64,000 nt of DNA from Dinoroseobacter sp965279125 (GTDB taxonomy: Bacteria; Pseudomonadota; Alphaproteobacteria; Rhodobacterales; Rhodobacteraceae): the NCBI GenBank assembly GCA_965279125.1, contig CBDIHL010000042.1:124001-188000 (forward strand). Direction: 5' to 3'. Position numbers and translations under genes: made by a program. Numbering within the stretch: the first letter of the stretch is position 1; each line of letters opens with the position of its first letter. Below are positions 43,467 through 52,722 of the stretch, in pieces. Under the pieces are notes generated by a model. That model was not told where the DNA came from. It worked only from the letters and a program-made list of their open reading frames with translations, and made no database searches.

Positions 43467-43513
43467 GGTTTGTTTCCTCCCAGAAAGATGGGCTCGGAGC
43501 CCGAAATTATAGT

Positions 43514-43972
43514 TTAGTCGGACTTGATCCAGTTGACGGTCAGGTCTGTGCCCGCAGCCGTAAACAGCTTGGCAATGGCGCAAAATTTGGCCGTCTCCGC
43601 CCCGACGCGGTCCAGCTCTTGTTGGCTGGCGGACGTGGTGCAATGCACGGTCAGGGTCGCTTCGGGAAACGGCACGTCGATCTCTTCCTCCATGAGAACG
43701 CCGCGCCGATCCAGCTTGCAGACCGCGTCAATGCTGACCGTGCCCAGATCGACGCCCAGCCGCGCGGCACATTTATGGCCGATCACGTTGGTGCAGGCGA
43801 TCAGCGCGGTCATCGTGGCCTCCGTGGGCGAAGGCCCTAGATTGGTGCCGCCCCGCTCGACCGGTTCGTCGATGATCACCTGTAGGTCCCGCACGGGAAT
43901 CTCTGTGCGCGAATGGGTCGGGCAGGCTGCCTTGGCGCGGTAGGTGACGATGGGTTTGATTTTCATTGCCAT
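43514..43972 (-). CDS. OsmC-family protein
   Basis: 152 residues from ATG 43972; an ATG two codons later is possible. OsmC features are the central NLGPSPTEATMTALIACTN with the reactive Cys and a second Cys later (AETAKFCAIAKLF). OsmC/Ohr-type proteins reduce organic peroxides with thiols, and others bind small molecules. It lies 7 bp after the nitroreductase stop, inside the catabolic operon, so it may handle reactive intermediates of aromatic breakdown. Confidence 0.85.
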   Translation of the reverse strand: MAMKIKPIVTYRAKAACPTHSRTEIPVRDLQVIIDEPVERGGTNLGPSPTEATMTALIACTNVIGHKCAARLGVDLGTVSIDAVCKLDRRGVLMEEEIDVPFPEATLTVHCTTSASQQELDRVGAETAKFCAIAKLFTAAGTDLTVNWIKSD

Positions 43973-43979
43973 GGCGCCC

Positions 43980-44645
43980 TCAGACCGTCTTGCAGATTTG
44001 ATCAAAGGCAAAGCGCGGCAGCTTCTGGAACAGGGCCGTCTCGTCGGCATAGCCGATATTGCACAGGAAGTTGGACCGCAGCGAGGTGCCCGCGAAGAAC
44101 TCTTCATCGACAATCTGATTGGAGAACCCGGACATCGCGCCCACATCAAGACCCAAAGACCGCGCGGCGATCATGAAATACGCGCCCTGCAAGGTGCCGT
44201 TGCGAAACGCGGTGTCGGCGATCATCTTTTCCTTGCCCTCGAAAAGCGGGCGGCGCTCTTCGTGCGGAAAGAGGAACGGGAGCTCGGTCCAGAACTCCAG
44301 ATCATAGGCTATGATGGCGGTGACCGGCGCACCCATCATCTTGGGGAGGTTTGCAGGTTTGAGGGCCTTTGCGAGACGCTCTTTACCCTCAGCGCTTTTA
44401 ACGAAAACGAAGCGCGCAGGCAGCGTGTTCATGCTGGTCGCGCCGTTGATTGTGATCTCGTAAATCTCGCGCAGCAGGGCATCATCGACGGGTTTGTCCG
44501 TCCATGCATAATGCGACCGCGCCCCGCGCAAGATCAGGTCAATGCTGTCGTCGGACAGACGCGGCAGGCGTGCACGAAGATCGCGGTGATCTTGCTGGGC
44601 AGCGGCGCGCAACGCGTCGAGTTCAGTTCCGGATGGCGCGTTCAT
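43980..44645 (-). CDS. Nitroreductase-family FMN enzyme, RutE-like
   Basis: 221 residues. The sequence GARSHYAWTDKPVDDALLRE and TINGATSMNTLPARFVFVKS fits the RutE/HadB-like nitroreductases, whose member RutE reduces malonic semialdehyde to 3-hydroxypropionate. FMN-contact segments (NGTLQGAYFMIAARSLGLDV) are present. Next to malonate genes, a role with malonic semialdehyde is attractive but not shown. ATGA overlap with the FAA hydrolase gene. Confidence 0.85.
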   Translation of the reverse strand: MNAPSGTELDALRAAAQQDHRDLRARLPRLSDDSIDLILRGARSHYAWTDKPVDDALLREIYEITINGATSMNTLPARFVFVKSAEGKERLAKALKPANLPKMMGAPVTAIIAYDLEFWTELPFLFPHEERRPLFEGKEKMIADTAFRNGTLQGAYFMIAARSLGLDVGAMSGFSNQIVDEEFFAGTSLRSNFLCNIGYADETALFQKLPRFAFDQICKTV

Positions 44646-45526
44646 TCTGCGGCTACCTTCGTGTTTGCGTCTTTTTCGTCGATGATGGGGCTGGCGCAGA
44701 TGCCGATGCCTTCAATCTCAATCTCGACGGTTTCGCCGGGGCGCAACCAGCGCGGGTTCGGTTTTTTGGCATGGCCGACGCCCGGAGGGGTGCCCATCGC
44801 GATCAAATCGCCCGGCTCCAAAGTGGTGTATTCCGACACGGTCGCGATCACCGTTGCCACATCCCAGATCATGTTCGCCGTGTTCGAGCTTTGCAGGATC
44901 TCGTCGCCCACGCGGCTTTCAATCTTCAGGCCAGCGGCCCCGGCAGGCACCTCGTCAGGGGTGACGGTGAAGGGGCCAATCGCGCCGGTGTCGTCGAAGT
45001 TCTTGCCGGGCGTCCATTGATGCGTCTTGCGCTGGTATTCGCGCACCGATCCGTCATTGAAAACCGTGTAGCCAAAGACATGATCCAGCGCGTCCTCTTT
45101 GCTGATATGACGTCCGCGCTTGCCGATGATCACCATCAACTCGGCCTCGTAGTCGAGCGTTTCCGAACAGGCCGGGCGCACCATGGGCTGGCCTGCGGCC
45201 ATGATCGAGTTGTTCCCGCGCATGAAGAACGCTGGATAGTCAGGGATGTCGTAGCCGCCTTCTTTGATGTGGTCGGTGTAGTTCAGACCGACGCAAATCG
45301 TGACGCCAGGCTTGGCGACAGGCAGAGCGGGCGTGAGGCTTGCAACCGGAACGGTCGGGGCGCTTTCGATGGCCGGAGCCAGCGATTCGATCAGGTCGGG
45401 ATTGGCAATCAGCCCGCTCAGGTCTTGCCCGACAGCCGTGTCCAAAGCTGATAAATTTACGGCGTTTTCGCCTGTCACGGCAAAGACGGCTGTGCCGTTT
45501 TCCGTGTCTCCAACCAGAAATTTCAT
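44642..45526 (-). CDS. Fumarylacetoacetate-hydrolase-family protein
   Basis: 294 residues. The catalytic FAH domain spans about 75-280: ICVGLNYTDHIKEGGYDIPD, the metal ligands in LDYEAELMVIIG (Glu residues) and FNDGSVREYQ (Asp), and MGTPPGVGHAKKPNPRWLRP near the end. FAH enzymes cleave C-C bonds of acylpyruvates or decarboxylate/isomerise similar ring-fission products. It is the first gene of the minus-strand arm and is divergent from the YciI gene across an 87-bp promoter region. Confidence 0.92.
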   Translation of the reverse strand: MKFLVGDTENGTAVFAVTGENAVNLSALDTAVGQDLSGLIANPDLIESLAPAIESAPTVPVASLTPALPVAKPGVTICVGLNYTDHIKEGGYDIPDYPAFFMRGNNSIMAAGQPMVRPACSETLDYEAELMVIIGKRGRHISKEDALDHVFGYTVFNDGSVREYQRKTHQWTPGKNFDDTGAIGPFTVTPDEVPAGAAGLKIESRVGDEILQSSNTANMIWDVATVIATVSEYTTLEPGDLIAMGTPPGVGHAKKPNPRWLRPGETVEIEIEGIGICASPIIDEKDANTKVAAE

Positions 45527-45584
45527 ATGCGCTGTCCTTGTTCTTTGGATTGTTTTCTGCCTACAATTGGATCATAAGTCAAAT

Positions 45585-45599
45585 AATATCGATATTTTT
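45585..45599. promoter_or_regulatory. Predicted operator A: palindrome AATATCGATATT in the FAA-hydrolase/YciI promoter
   Basis: AATATCGATATT (45585-45596) is a perfect palindrome in the 87-bp divergent promoter. The extended strand TATCGATATTTTT (45587-45599) recurs exactly, on the opposite strand, at 53440-53452 in the GST/TAXI promoter. The GntR gene at 46046-46711 is the likely regulator (inference). Confidence 0.65.
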
Positions 45600-45613
45600 A
45601 GAAAGGGCATAGC

Positions 45614-46000
45614 ATGGTTGCTTGGGCGGAGTACAAAGCCACCGCAAAGTCGCGTGGCGCATTGGCGTTGGAGCTGTATGTGGCCCACAGCACCCCTGCT
45701 AAATCGCCCGAGGACGTAAAGGCCGCGCTGCCCGATCACCTCGCCTATCAGGCACAGTTGGAGCGCGCAGGGCAGTTGGCCTTTGCCGGACCGATGTCCG
45801 ATGAAACGGGGGATCAGATGGAAGGCATGGGCCTGATCATCTACCGCGCCGACAGCCTTGAGGCAGCACGCGCTTTGGCGCAAGGCGATCCGATGCACGC
45901 CACGGGTGCGCGCAGCTTTGTTCTGCGCAAATGGATGATCAACGAAGGGTCGTTCACGTTGCAGGTTGGTTTGTCGACAGGCGGGGCCATCTTAGGCTGA
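45614..46000 (+). CDS. YciI-like family protein
   Basis: 128 residues, ATG 45614 with AAAGGG upstream. The YciI fold is recognisable: LPDHLAYQAQLERAGQLAFA, GPMSD, the pattern YRADSLEAARALAQGDP and RKWMINEG at the end. YciI-domain proteins include muconolactone-isomerase-like and chloro-muconolactone-dehalogenase-like enzymes, which fits a neighbouring intradiol pathway. It is the first gene of the plus-strand arm ending at 51076. Confidence 0.85.
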   Translation: MVAWAEYKATAKSRGALALELYVAHSTPAKSPEDVKAALPDHLAYQAQLERAGQLAFAGPMSDETGDQMEGMGLIIYRADSLEAARALAQGDPMHATGARSFVLRKWMINEGSFTLQVGLSTGGAILG

Positions 46001-46045
46001 TCGGAAGGGCCTGCCACAGGTGCGGGCGAAGAGGGATGCAAGAGT

Positions 46046-46711
46046 ATGAACGTTATGCAGACGACCGACAGCAAGGAAACCTCCGCTACGCGAGATTGCT
46101 ATCTTCGACTGCGGACCCTGATCCTGACCGGGGCGATGCCCCCGGGCAAGAAGCTGAAGATCGAAGAGCTACGCAGCATCCTGAACTCCGGAGCCAGCCC
46201 GGTGCGCGAAGCGCTGAGCTTGCTCACCTCGGACATGTTGGTGGAACGGATGGATCAGCGCGGCTTTCGCGCGGCCCCTGTCGGTAAGGCGAATTTTGAA
46301 GAGATATTGATGCTGCGCTGTTCGCTCGAAGACATGGCCCTGCGCGCGTCCATCGCCAATGCCGACACCGCTTGGGAAGAAAAGGTCGTGCTGTGCCACC
46401 ATCACATGCGACAGGCCAGCAAGCACGACACGCATGTGTTTGAGGAAGCGCACAAAGCCTTTCACATGGCGCTTCTCAGCAACGCCAACCTGCCAATGCT
46501 GGAGCATTACTGCGCCCAACTTTATGATCTGAACATTCGCTATCGCTACCTCGCCGCAGATGGTCCGCGCTATGGCGAGCGCTCGATTAAGTCCGAGCAT
46601 CAGGAGATTCTTGATGCCGCGATGGAACGCGATGCGGATACGGCCTCGGCCCTGTTGATCGACCACTACCGGCGCACCGGAAAATACCTGAGCGCGCAAA
46701 TGGAAGGCTAG
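46046..46711 (+). CDS. GntR-family transcriptional regulator, FCD subfamily
   Basis: 221 residues. The winged helix (residues about 10-75) includes GKKLKIEELRSILNSGASPV, REALSLLTSDMLVERMDQRG. The FCD effector domain (about 85-215) has metal-binding-type residues in EEAHKAFHMALLSNANLPML and SIKSEHQEILDAAMERDADT. It is next to matA/matB-like genes, the position of MatR in rhizobial mat operons, so it probably senses malonate or a pathway product and controls both divergent arms. Confidence 0.92.
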   Translation: MNVMQTTDSKETSATRDCYLRLRTLILTGAMPPGKKLKIEELRSILNSGASPVREALSLLTSDMLVERMDQRGFRAAPVGKANFEEILMLRCSLEDMALRASIANADTAWEEKVVLCHHHMRQASKHDTHVFEEAHKAFHMALLSNANLPMLEHYCAQLYDLNIRYRYLAADGPRYGERSIKSEHQEILDAAMERDADTASALLIDHYRRTGKYLSAQMEG

Positions 46712-46717
46712 GCACAT

Positions 46718-48016
46718 ATGCGGCGAAGTTCGGTCTTTGGGGATCTGCTGGCGCAGATATTCGAGCGCTCGGGTCAATTGCGCAGCCATGACGACACGCG
46801 CACTTTGACGGAGTTGTCCGAGGCGCTGTTATCGGCGGAAGGTGAAGTGTCGGGCTACAAGCTGGCCGCAACCCTGCTGGAGCGGTATCGGTCCGCGGAT
46901 GACGAAACCAAACTGGCCTTCTTCACTTACCTGAACACGCATCTTGATGTGGATGCAGATCAGGTTGCGGCGCTCGCAGCCAGCTATGGCGCAGACCCCA
47001 GCCCTGCCGCATTCAAGGCGCTGTGCAACGCATCTGAGCCACGCAGGCAGGAATTATTGCGACGGCTGAACCAGCCCGTCGGCGCAACCCATGCCCTGGT
47101 GGGAATGCGCGTTGATCTTCTGCGCTTCGTCAAGGCACACCCAGATCTGGCACGCACGGATCACGACTTCATGCACTTGCTGCGCAGTTGGTTCAATCGT
47201 GGGTTTCTGGTGCTCAAGCAGATCAATTGGGACACGCCCGCGCGCATCCTCGACAAGATCGTGGCCTATGAGGCGGTGCATCAGATCGACGATTTTGATG
47301 ATCTGCGCCGCAGGCTGAACCCAGCTGATCGGCGCTGCTTTGCGTTCTTCCACCCCTCCATGCCCGACGAGCCGCTGATCTTCGTGGAGGTTGCCCTGAC
47401 CGAAGATACACCCAATTCCATTGCAGCCTTGCTGAGCGAGACCCGCGATCCGATTGATCCCGAGCAGGCGAAGGTGGCGGCGTTCTATTCAATCTCCAAC
47501 TGCCAGAAGGGCTTGAACGGGATTAGCTTCGGAAACCTGCTGATCAAACAAGTCGTAGCTGAATTGTCACTGGAATTTCCGGGCTTGAAGACCTTTGTGA
47601 CCCTCTCGCCCCTGCCCCGCCTGAACGCATGGCTGCGCGACCAGACCAAAGATGCTGAGATCGGTGCGGCCGCCCAATCCGCGCTCGCGGGCGAGGCATC
47701 CGATGCCACATTAAAGGCGCTGGCCGCGCGCTATGTGCTGCGCGCCAAGGCAACGACCGGGCTGCCGCTCGACCCGGTCGGGCGCTTTCATCTGGGCAAT
47801 GGCGCTGAGGTCCACGCGATTCATACCGGGGCAGACCCCTCGCCCAATGGAATGCAGAACTCTACCGGTGTGATGGTCAACTACCTGTATGACCTGACGC
47901 GAACCGAACGAAACCACGAGGACTTCGCGCTGAACGGCGCGATTGCAACCTCGCGGTCCGTTCAGACGCTGGCTGAGGGACCGATCGAGACAAAGACCAA
48001 GGAAACCACCGCGTGA
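46718..48016 (+). CDS. matA: Malonyl-CoA decarboxylase
   Basis: 432 residues. The N-terminal helical domain (about 1-180) is followed by the GNAT-like catalytic domain. Conserved elements are CFAFFHPSMPDEPLIFVEVA, AFYSISNCQKGLNGISFGN, and VGRFHLGNGAEVHAIHTGAD containing the catalytic His. It converts malonyl-CoA to acetyl-CoA and CO2. With the synthetase encoded next (4-bp overlap), free malonate is funnelled to acetyl-CoA. The symbol follows the rhizobial mat system. Confidence 0.94.
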   Translation: MRRSSVFGDLLAQIFERSGQLRSHDDTRTLTELSEALLSAEGEVSGYKLAATLLERYRSADDETKLAFFTYLNTHLDVDADQVAALAASYGADPSPAAFKALCNASEPRRQELLRRLNQPVGATHALVGMRVDLLRFVKAHPDLARTDHDFMHLLRSWFNRGFLVLKQINWDTPARILDKIVAYEAVHQIDDFDDLRRRLNPADRRCFAFFHPSMPDEPLIFVEVALTEDTPNSIAALLSETRDPIDPEQAKVAAFYSISNCQKGLNGISFGNLLIKQVVAELSLEFPGLKTFVTLSPLPRLNAWLRDQTKDAEIGAAAQSALAGEASDATLKALAARYVLRAKATTGLPLDPVGRFHLGNGAEVHAIHTGADPSPNGMQNSTGVMVNYLYDLTRTERNHEDFALNGAIATSRSVQTLAEGPIETKTKETTA

Positions 48017-49512
48017 CAAACACCCTCTACGACGCGCTGTTTGCGCCTCATGCCGCCAATGATACGCCCTTTCTGACCGATGATGACGGTGCGGTTACCA
48101 CCTATGCGGGCTTTGTCGCGCGCGCGTCTCAGATTGCGCATGTGCTGTCCGCATCCGGTGTCGGTGCCGGGGACCGGATCGTGGTGCAAGCGCCCAAGCT
48201 GGTGGACACATTGGCGCTTTATGCCGCAAGCGTGCAGGTCGGTGCCGTCTATCTGCCGCTGAACACCGCCTATACCCAGTCCGAGCTGAGCTATTTCATC
48301 GGCGATGCGGAGCCGAAACTGATCGTCTGCGATGCCAAGGGTGAGGCCGAGATCACCGTGCTGGCCAGCGATGTCGCGGCCCAAGTGCTGACCCTGTCGG
48401 GCGATGACGGCACACTTAGCTTGGCGGCCAACGACGCGGATACGACCTTCGCGCCTGTGCCGCGTGGGCCGGATGATCTGGCGGCGTTGCTCTATACCTC
48501 AGGCACGACGGGGCGGTCGAAAGGCGCGATGCTGTCGCACAAAAACCTGCTGTCGAATGCGCAGGTGCTGCGCGATCTGTGGTGCATCACCAAGGACGAC
48601 CGCCTGATCCATGCCTTGCCGATTTTCCACACCCACGGGCTGTTTGTGGCGATGAACACAACGCTGCTCGCCGGGGCGCAGGTGCGGTTGATGGCGGCAT
48701 TCAACCTTGATGTGATCTTGTCGGAACTGCCCCGCTCCACGCTGATGATGGGCGTGCCGACGTTCTATACGCGGCTTCTGGGCGACGCGCGCTTCACACA
48801 AGACCTGACGGCGCAGATGCGCTTGTTCATCTCCGGCTCGGCCCCACTGCTGGCGGAAACGCATCAGGCTTTCGAGGCGCGCACCGGGCACCGTATTCTG
48901 GAACGCTATGGGATGACGGAAACCAACATGATTACCTCGAACCCTTATGACGGCGCGCGCATCGCCGGAACGGTGGGCTATCCTTTGTCGGGCACCGAAG
49001 TGACGATCACCAATCCCGACACCGGCGCAGCTGTCCCACAGGGCGAGATCGGCATGATCGAGGTGCGCGGCGACAACGTCTTTCAAGGCTATTGGAAGAT
49101 GCCCGAGAAAACCGCCGAAGAACTGCGCGCCAACGGCTATTTCATCACGGGCGATCTGGGGGTCGCGGCTGAGGATGGCCGGATCTCCATTGTGGGGCGC
49201 TCGAAGGATCTGATCATTGCGGGCGGCTATAACATCTACCCAAAGGAAATCGAGGATGTGCTGAACGACATGCCCGGCGTGCTGGAAAGTGCCGTCTATG
49301 GCGTGCCTCATCCCGATTTCGGTGAAAGCGTGATTGCCGTAATTGTGCCGGAGCCGGGCGTCGAGATCTCTGTCGAGGCCTTGAAGTCCGAAGCGGAGGC
49401 AAAGCTTGCCCGCTTCAAGCACCCGCGCATCTACAAGATCATGGACGCCTTGCCCCGCAACACGATGGGCAAGGTGCAAAAGAACGTGCTGCGCCAAAAC
49501 TACGGGGCCTGA
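48013..49512 (+). CDS. matB: Malonyl-CoA synthetase (malonate:CoA ligase)
   Basis: 499 residues from GTG 48013. ANL-enzyme motifs are LLYTSGTTGRSKGAMLSHKN, ERYGMTETNMITSNPYDG (A4/A5 region), the hinge GRSKDLIIAGGYNIYPKEIE and the C-terminal LPRNTMGKVQKNVL with the catalytic Lys. The gene order GntR-matA-matB identifies it as malonyl-CoA synthetase, which makes malonyl-CoA from malonate, CoA and ATP. Its stop is followed 4 bp later by the monooxygenase start. Confidence 0.93.
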   Translation: MTNTLYDALFAPHAANDTPFLTDDDGAVTTYAGFVARASQIAHVLSASGVGAGDRIVVQAPKLVDTLALYAASVQVGAVYLPLNTAYTQSELSYFIGDAEPKLIVCDAKGEAEITVLASDVAAQVLTLSGDDGTLSLAANDADTTFAPVPRGPDDLAALLYTSGTTGRSKGAMLSHKNLLSNAQVLRDLWCITKDDRLIHALPIFHTHGLFVAMNTTLLAGAQVRLMAAFNLDVILSELPRSTLMMGVPTFYTRLLGDARFTQDLTAQMRLFISGSAPLLAETHQAFEARTGHRILERYGMTETNMITSNPYDGARIAGTVGYPLSGTEVTITNPDTGAAVPQGEIGMIEVRGDNVFQGYWKMPEKTAEELRANGYFITGDLGVAAEDGRISIVGRSKDLIIAGGYNIYPKEIEDVLNDMPGVLESAVYGVPHPDFGESVIAVIVPEPGVEISVEALKSEAEAKLARFKHPRIYKIMDALPRNTMGKVQKNVLRQNYGA

Positions 49513-49516
49513 CCGG

Positions 49517-51076
49517 ATGACGACGCCACAAGACACCGATGTGGTGATCGTCGGTGCTGGTCCGGTCGGCCTGCTTCTGGCGATCCTTCTGGGGCGCGCC
49601 GGGCACAATGTGACTTTGGTCGAGAAGTGGCCGGAAATTTACGACCGCCCCCGCGCCGTGACGATGGATCACGAGGTGGCGCGCATTCTGGCGACGCTGG
49701 GCATCAATGTGGACCACGATCCCGCCTTCGAGAACCACAAAGAGCTCTACTACTGGAAGAATGCCGACCTGCAAAATCTACAGATCGTGGATTGGAAAAG
49801 CCTCGCACCATCAGGCTGGCATGTGACCTACTGGTTCAACCAGCCCGAGTTGGAAGCGCGTCTAATGGACATCGCGACCAGCTTGCCCAGCGTGACGCTG
49901 TTGCGGGGCTGGACGGCGGTCGCGTTGGCGCAAGATGCTGACGGCGCGACCGTGCGGATCAGCGACACCGCAACGGGCCAAGACCAGAAGACCTTTCGCG
50001 CGCAGTTTGTCGTCGGCGCGGATGGGGCCAACAGCTTTGTGCGCGACAGCCTTGGGCTGAGCGTGGTCGATAAGGGCTATTTCTTCGACTGGTTGATCCT
50101 TGATATGGTGCCAGACGGCGACTACCACGCCTCCCCCGCGCAGTGGCAACTATGTGACCCCAAACGGCCCACCACGATCGTGCCCGGCGGGCCGGGGCGG
50201 CGGCGTTGGGAATTTATGGTGCTACCCGACGAGGACAAAGACGAGATTGCCAAACCGGAGGCCGCGTGGCGGCTGCTGGAACCGTGGGGCCTGACGCCAG
50301 ACAACGCCAAGCTGGAACGCAGTGCCGTCTACCGCTTTCAGGCGCGGTGGGCCGAACGCTGGTTGTCCGGGCGCTGCATGATCGCAGGCGATGCGGCGCA
50401 TTTGATGCCGCCCTTCGCCGGAGAGGGGATGTGCGCCGGGTTGCGCGATGCGGTCGCTTTGGGCTGGCGGTTGTCGGGCATTCTGGGGGGCAAGCTGCCT
50501 GAGGCCGTGTTGTACAGCTACGAAAGCGAGCGGATCAGCCATGCCAAACACTACATCCAGTTCAGCCAAGATTTGGGCGAGATCATCTGCATCGCTGATC
50601 CTGCACAAGCCGCCGAGCGCGACGCGCGGATGATGGCCGATTTGGCCGCGCGGGATCATCAGCCGATTTCCGGCGATCTTGTGAAGCTGGGCGCAGGCGC
50701 GTGGTGCGCGCAGACCTATGGGGCGGGTGAGTTATCGCCTCAAGGCGTCGTCCAATTTGACGGGCGGCAAGATCGATTTGATCAGGCCGTTGGTCAGGGC
50801 TGGTTCGTGCTGGCAATTGAACAGCCCGCCGCGGGTCTGCTGACCGACGCGCAGATGGCCCAACTCGCCGCATTGGGCGGTCGCGTCTTATCGCTCGGCC
50901 CAAAGGGCGGCGACTACGATGTGGTCACTAAAGATCAGGCCTATGCCGATTGGATGGCCGAAGCGGACGCGCAATACGCCATCATCCGCCCCGATTTCTA
51001 CGTCGCCGCAACCGCCAAAACTCCCGAGGATTTGGGCAGCTGCTTTGATCAGGTACTGAACGCGCTAGGACTTTAG
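49517..51076 (+). CDS. FAD-dependent aromatic monooxygenase (MhpA/PheA-like class A hydroxylase)
   Basis: 519 residues from ATG 49517. FAD motifs are DVVIVGAGPVGLLLAILLGR (residue 8 on), the DG motif VGADGANSFVRDSLGL and the GD motif MIAGDAAHLMPPFAGEGMCA. A thioredoxin-like C-terminal tail (about 400-519) is typical of the phenol/3-(3-hydroxyphenyl)propionate hydroxylase group. Family members hydroxylate a phenolic ring with NAD(P)H and O2, here possibly preparing the substrate of the intradiol dioxygenase. It is convergent with the sulfatase gene, and the two coding ends overlap by 12 bp. Confidence 0.92.
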   Translation: MTTPQDTDVVIVGAGPVGLLLAILLGRAGHNVTLVEKWPEIYDRPRAVTMDHEVARILATLGINVDHDPAFENHKELYYWKNADLQNLQIVDWKSLAPSGWHVTYWFNQPELEARLMDIATSLPSVTLLRGWTAVALAQDADGATVRISDTATGQDQKTFRAQFVVGADGANSFVRDSLGLSVVDKGYFFDWLILDMVPDGDYHASPAQWQLCDPKRPTTIVPGGPGRRRWEFMVLPDEDKDEIAKPEAAWRLLEPWGLTPDNAKLERSAVYRFQARWAERWLSGRCMIAGDAAHLMPPFAGEGMCAGLRDAVALGWRLSGILGGKLPEAVLYSYESERISHAKHYIQFSQDLGEIICIADPAQAAERDARMMADLAARDHQPISGDLVKLGAGAWCAQTYGAGELSPQGVVQFDGRQDRFDQAVGQGWFVLAIEQPAAGLLTDAQMAQLAALGGRVLSLGPKGGDYDVVTKDQAYADWMAEADAQYAIIRPDFYVAATAKTPEDLGSCFDQVLNALGL

Positions 51077-52675
51077 GTGCGGCGGCATGGATAGACCATC
51101 GGCTTCCAACTCGTCCTGATCCAAATAGGCGATGTAGATGCCGGGCGGCTCGCGCCCGTCGGTCATTTTCTCGATGACCTCAGGCGTGCGGGTGATCCGC
51201 GTGTGGTGCTTGCGGGTCCAATCGAAATGCAACGCTTTCAGACGCCCGATCTGGTCGCGATGGTCGGGACTGTCGCCCAGATCATGCAGTTCATCCGGAT
51301 CGGTTTCCAGATCGAACAGCATCGGGCGCATCGTCTCGACATGCACGTATTTCCAGCGCCCATCGAAGACCATGACCAGCCGCGCATCGCTTTGATCCAC
51401 ATTGACCATGCGGCGGGCGTCGCGCGTGGAATAGTCGTATTCCGAGATGCAGTGATCCCGCCACGGCGCATCGGCCCCCTGCAAGAGCGGCGTCAATGCG
51501 CGCCCTTCGTAGATATGCGGTTTGGGCGGACCGCCTAGAAACTCCTGAAACGTGGGGGCCAGATCAATGCCTTCGACCAGCGCATCGGTCGCCGTGCCGC
51601 GCGCCGGATCCGCCTCCGCGCGCGGATCATAAACGATCAGCGGGATACGGGCCGAGCAATCGTAGAACAGGTCCTTCTCGCCCATCCAGTGATCGCCCAT
51701 ATTGTCACCGTGATCCGCGCAAAAGACGACCATCGTGTCTTTCATGCGACCACTCGCCTCTAGGTAGTCAAAGAGCCGCCCCATATTGTCGTCCAACTCC
51801 TTGATCAGCCCCATATAGACCGGGGCAACCAAATCGCGCACGTCGTCGCGCGAGAACGAGGCGCAGATGCGGGTCTTCTCCCACTGCTCCATAAGCGGGT
51901 GGGTGTGCTCACCCTCTCGCCGGTTGACCGGGGGCAAATCGTCCTTGGAATACATATCGTTATAGGGGGCCGGGGCGAGATAAGGCCAATGCGGCTTGAT
52001 ATAGCTGAGATGGCACAGCCACGGCGCGTCGCCTTGGGCCTCCATGAACTCGATCCCGCGCGTGGTCAGCCACGCTGTTTCCGAGTGTTCCTTGGGGACG
52101 CGGGCCGCCAACGGCGCAGATTCCAGCAGCCACCCGGATTTCTTCTCGCCATCTGGACCAATCGCCGTGTTCGCCCATTCTTCCCACGGGGTCTCGCCGC
52201 CCATGCCATGGTCGCGCAGATACGCCTCGTAATCCTCCGCATGGCGGTTCGTGTCAATTGCCGCGTTGGTGCCATCATCGCGCACGAAAACCTCGAACCC
52301 GCATTCGCTGACCAAGGCCCCTATGGTGCTTTCGGGATCAATGCCTAGACGCTGCATTCCCTCCACGTCCGGGCGCATATGGGTCTTGCCGACCAACGTG
52401 CTGGTGACGCCGATCTCGCGCAGATGATCGCCCAAGGTCGGCTCACCCACCCGCAGGGGAAACCCGTTCCAGGTCGCGCCATGGCTGCGCACGTAGCGCC
52501 CGGTATAAAAACTCATCCGGCTGGGGCCACAGATCGGCGACTGGATATACGCCTTGTTAAAGCGCACGCCTTTGGCCGCGAGGCGGTCAATATGCGGGGT
52601 CTCGATATGCGTGGCACCGTAGCAGCTGAGGTAATCCCAGCGCAGTTGGTCGGCCATTATCCAAAGTACATTCAT
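51065..52675 (-). CDS. Sulfatase-family hydrolase (arylsulfatase or phosphonate-monoester-hydrolase type)
   Basis: 536 residues. The formylglycine motif is CGPSR (Cys49-Arg53, in SPICGPSRMSFYTGRY). Metal ligands are seen in LWIMADQLRWD (Asp9) and FCADHGDNMGDHWMGEKDLF. Residues about 430-520 form the C-terminal subdomain. Cys-type sulfatases need an anaerobic-independent formylglycine-generating enzyme, not seen here. No signal peptide, so it is cytoplasmic. In this region it could desulfate an imported aromatic sulfate ester; specificity is not determined. Its codirectional neighbour is the GST gene. Confidence 0.9.
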   Translation of the reverse strand: MNVLWIMADQLRWDYLSCYGATHIETPHIDRLAAKGVRFNKAYIQSPICGPSRMSFYTGRYVRSHGATWNGFPLRVGEPTLGDHLREIGVTSTLVGKTHMRPDVEGMQRLGIDPESTIGALVSECGFEVFVRDDGTNAAIDTNRHAEDYEAYLRDHGMGGETPWEEWANTAIGPDGEKKSGWLLESAPLAARVPKEHSETAWLTTRGIEFMEAQGDAPWLCHLSYIKPHWPYLAPAPYNDMYSKDDLPPVNRREGEHTHPLMEQWEKTRICASFSRDDVRDLVAPVYMGLIKELDDNMGRLFDYLEASGRMKDTMVVFCADHGDNMGDHWMGEKDLFYDCSARIPLIVYDPRAEADPARGTATDALVEGIDLAPTFQEFLGGPPKPHIYEGRALTPLLQGADAPWRDHCISEYDYSTRDARRMVNVDQSDARLVMVFDGRWKYVHVETMRPMLFDLETDPDELHDLGDSPDHRDQIGRLKALHFDWTRKHHTRITRTPEVIEKMTDGREPPGIYIAYLDQDELEADGLSMPPHLKS

Positions 52676-52722
52676 CTGTGCGCGCCTGTTCTACGTTGGG
52701 ACTTGGGGCTGTGCGAAGCCGG

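Noticed and set aside
42237..43517. Open frame of 426 codons antisense to the TRAP binding-protein gene
   Set aside because: Composition is atypical for protein, with no motifs; the minus-strand DctP gene has signal peptide and ribosome-binding site.
51065..52675. Choline sulfatase (betC) assignment
   Set aside because: The motif is CGPSR rather than the choline-sulfatase pattern, and no choline or betaine genes are adjacent.
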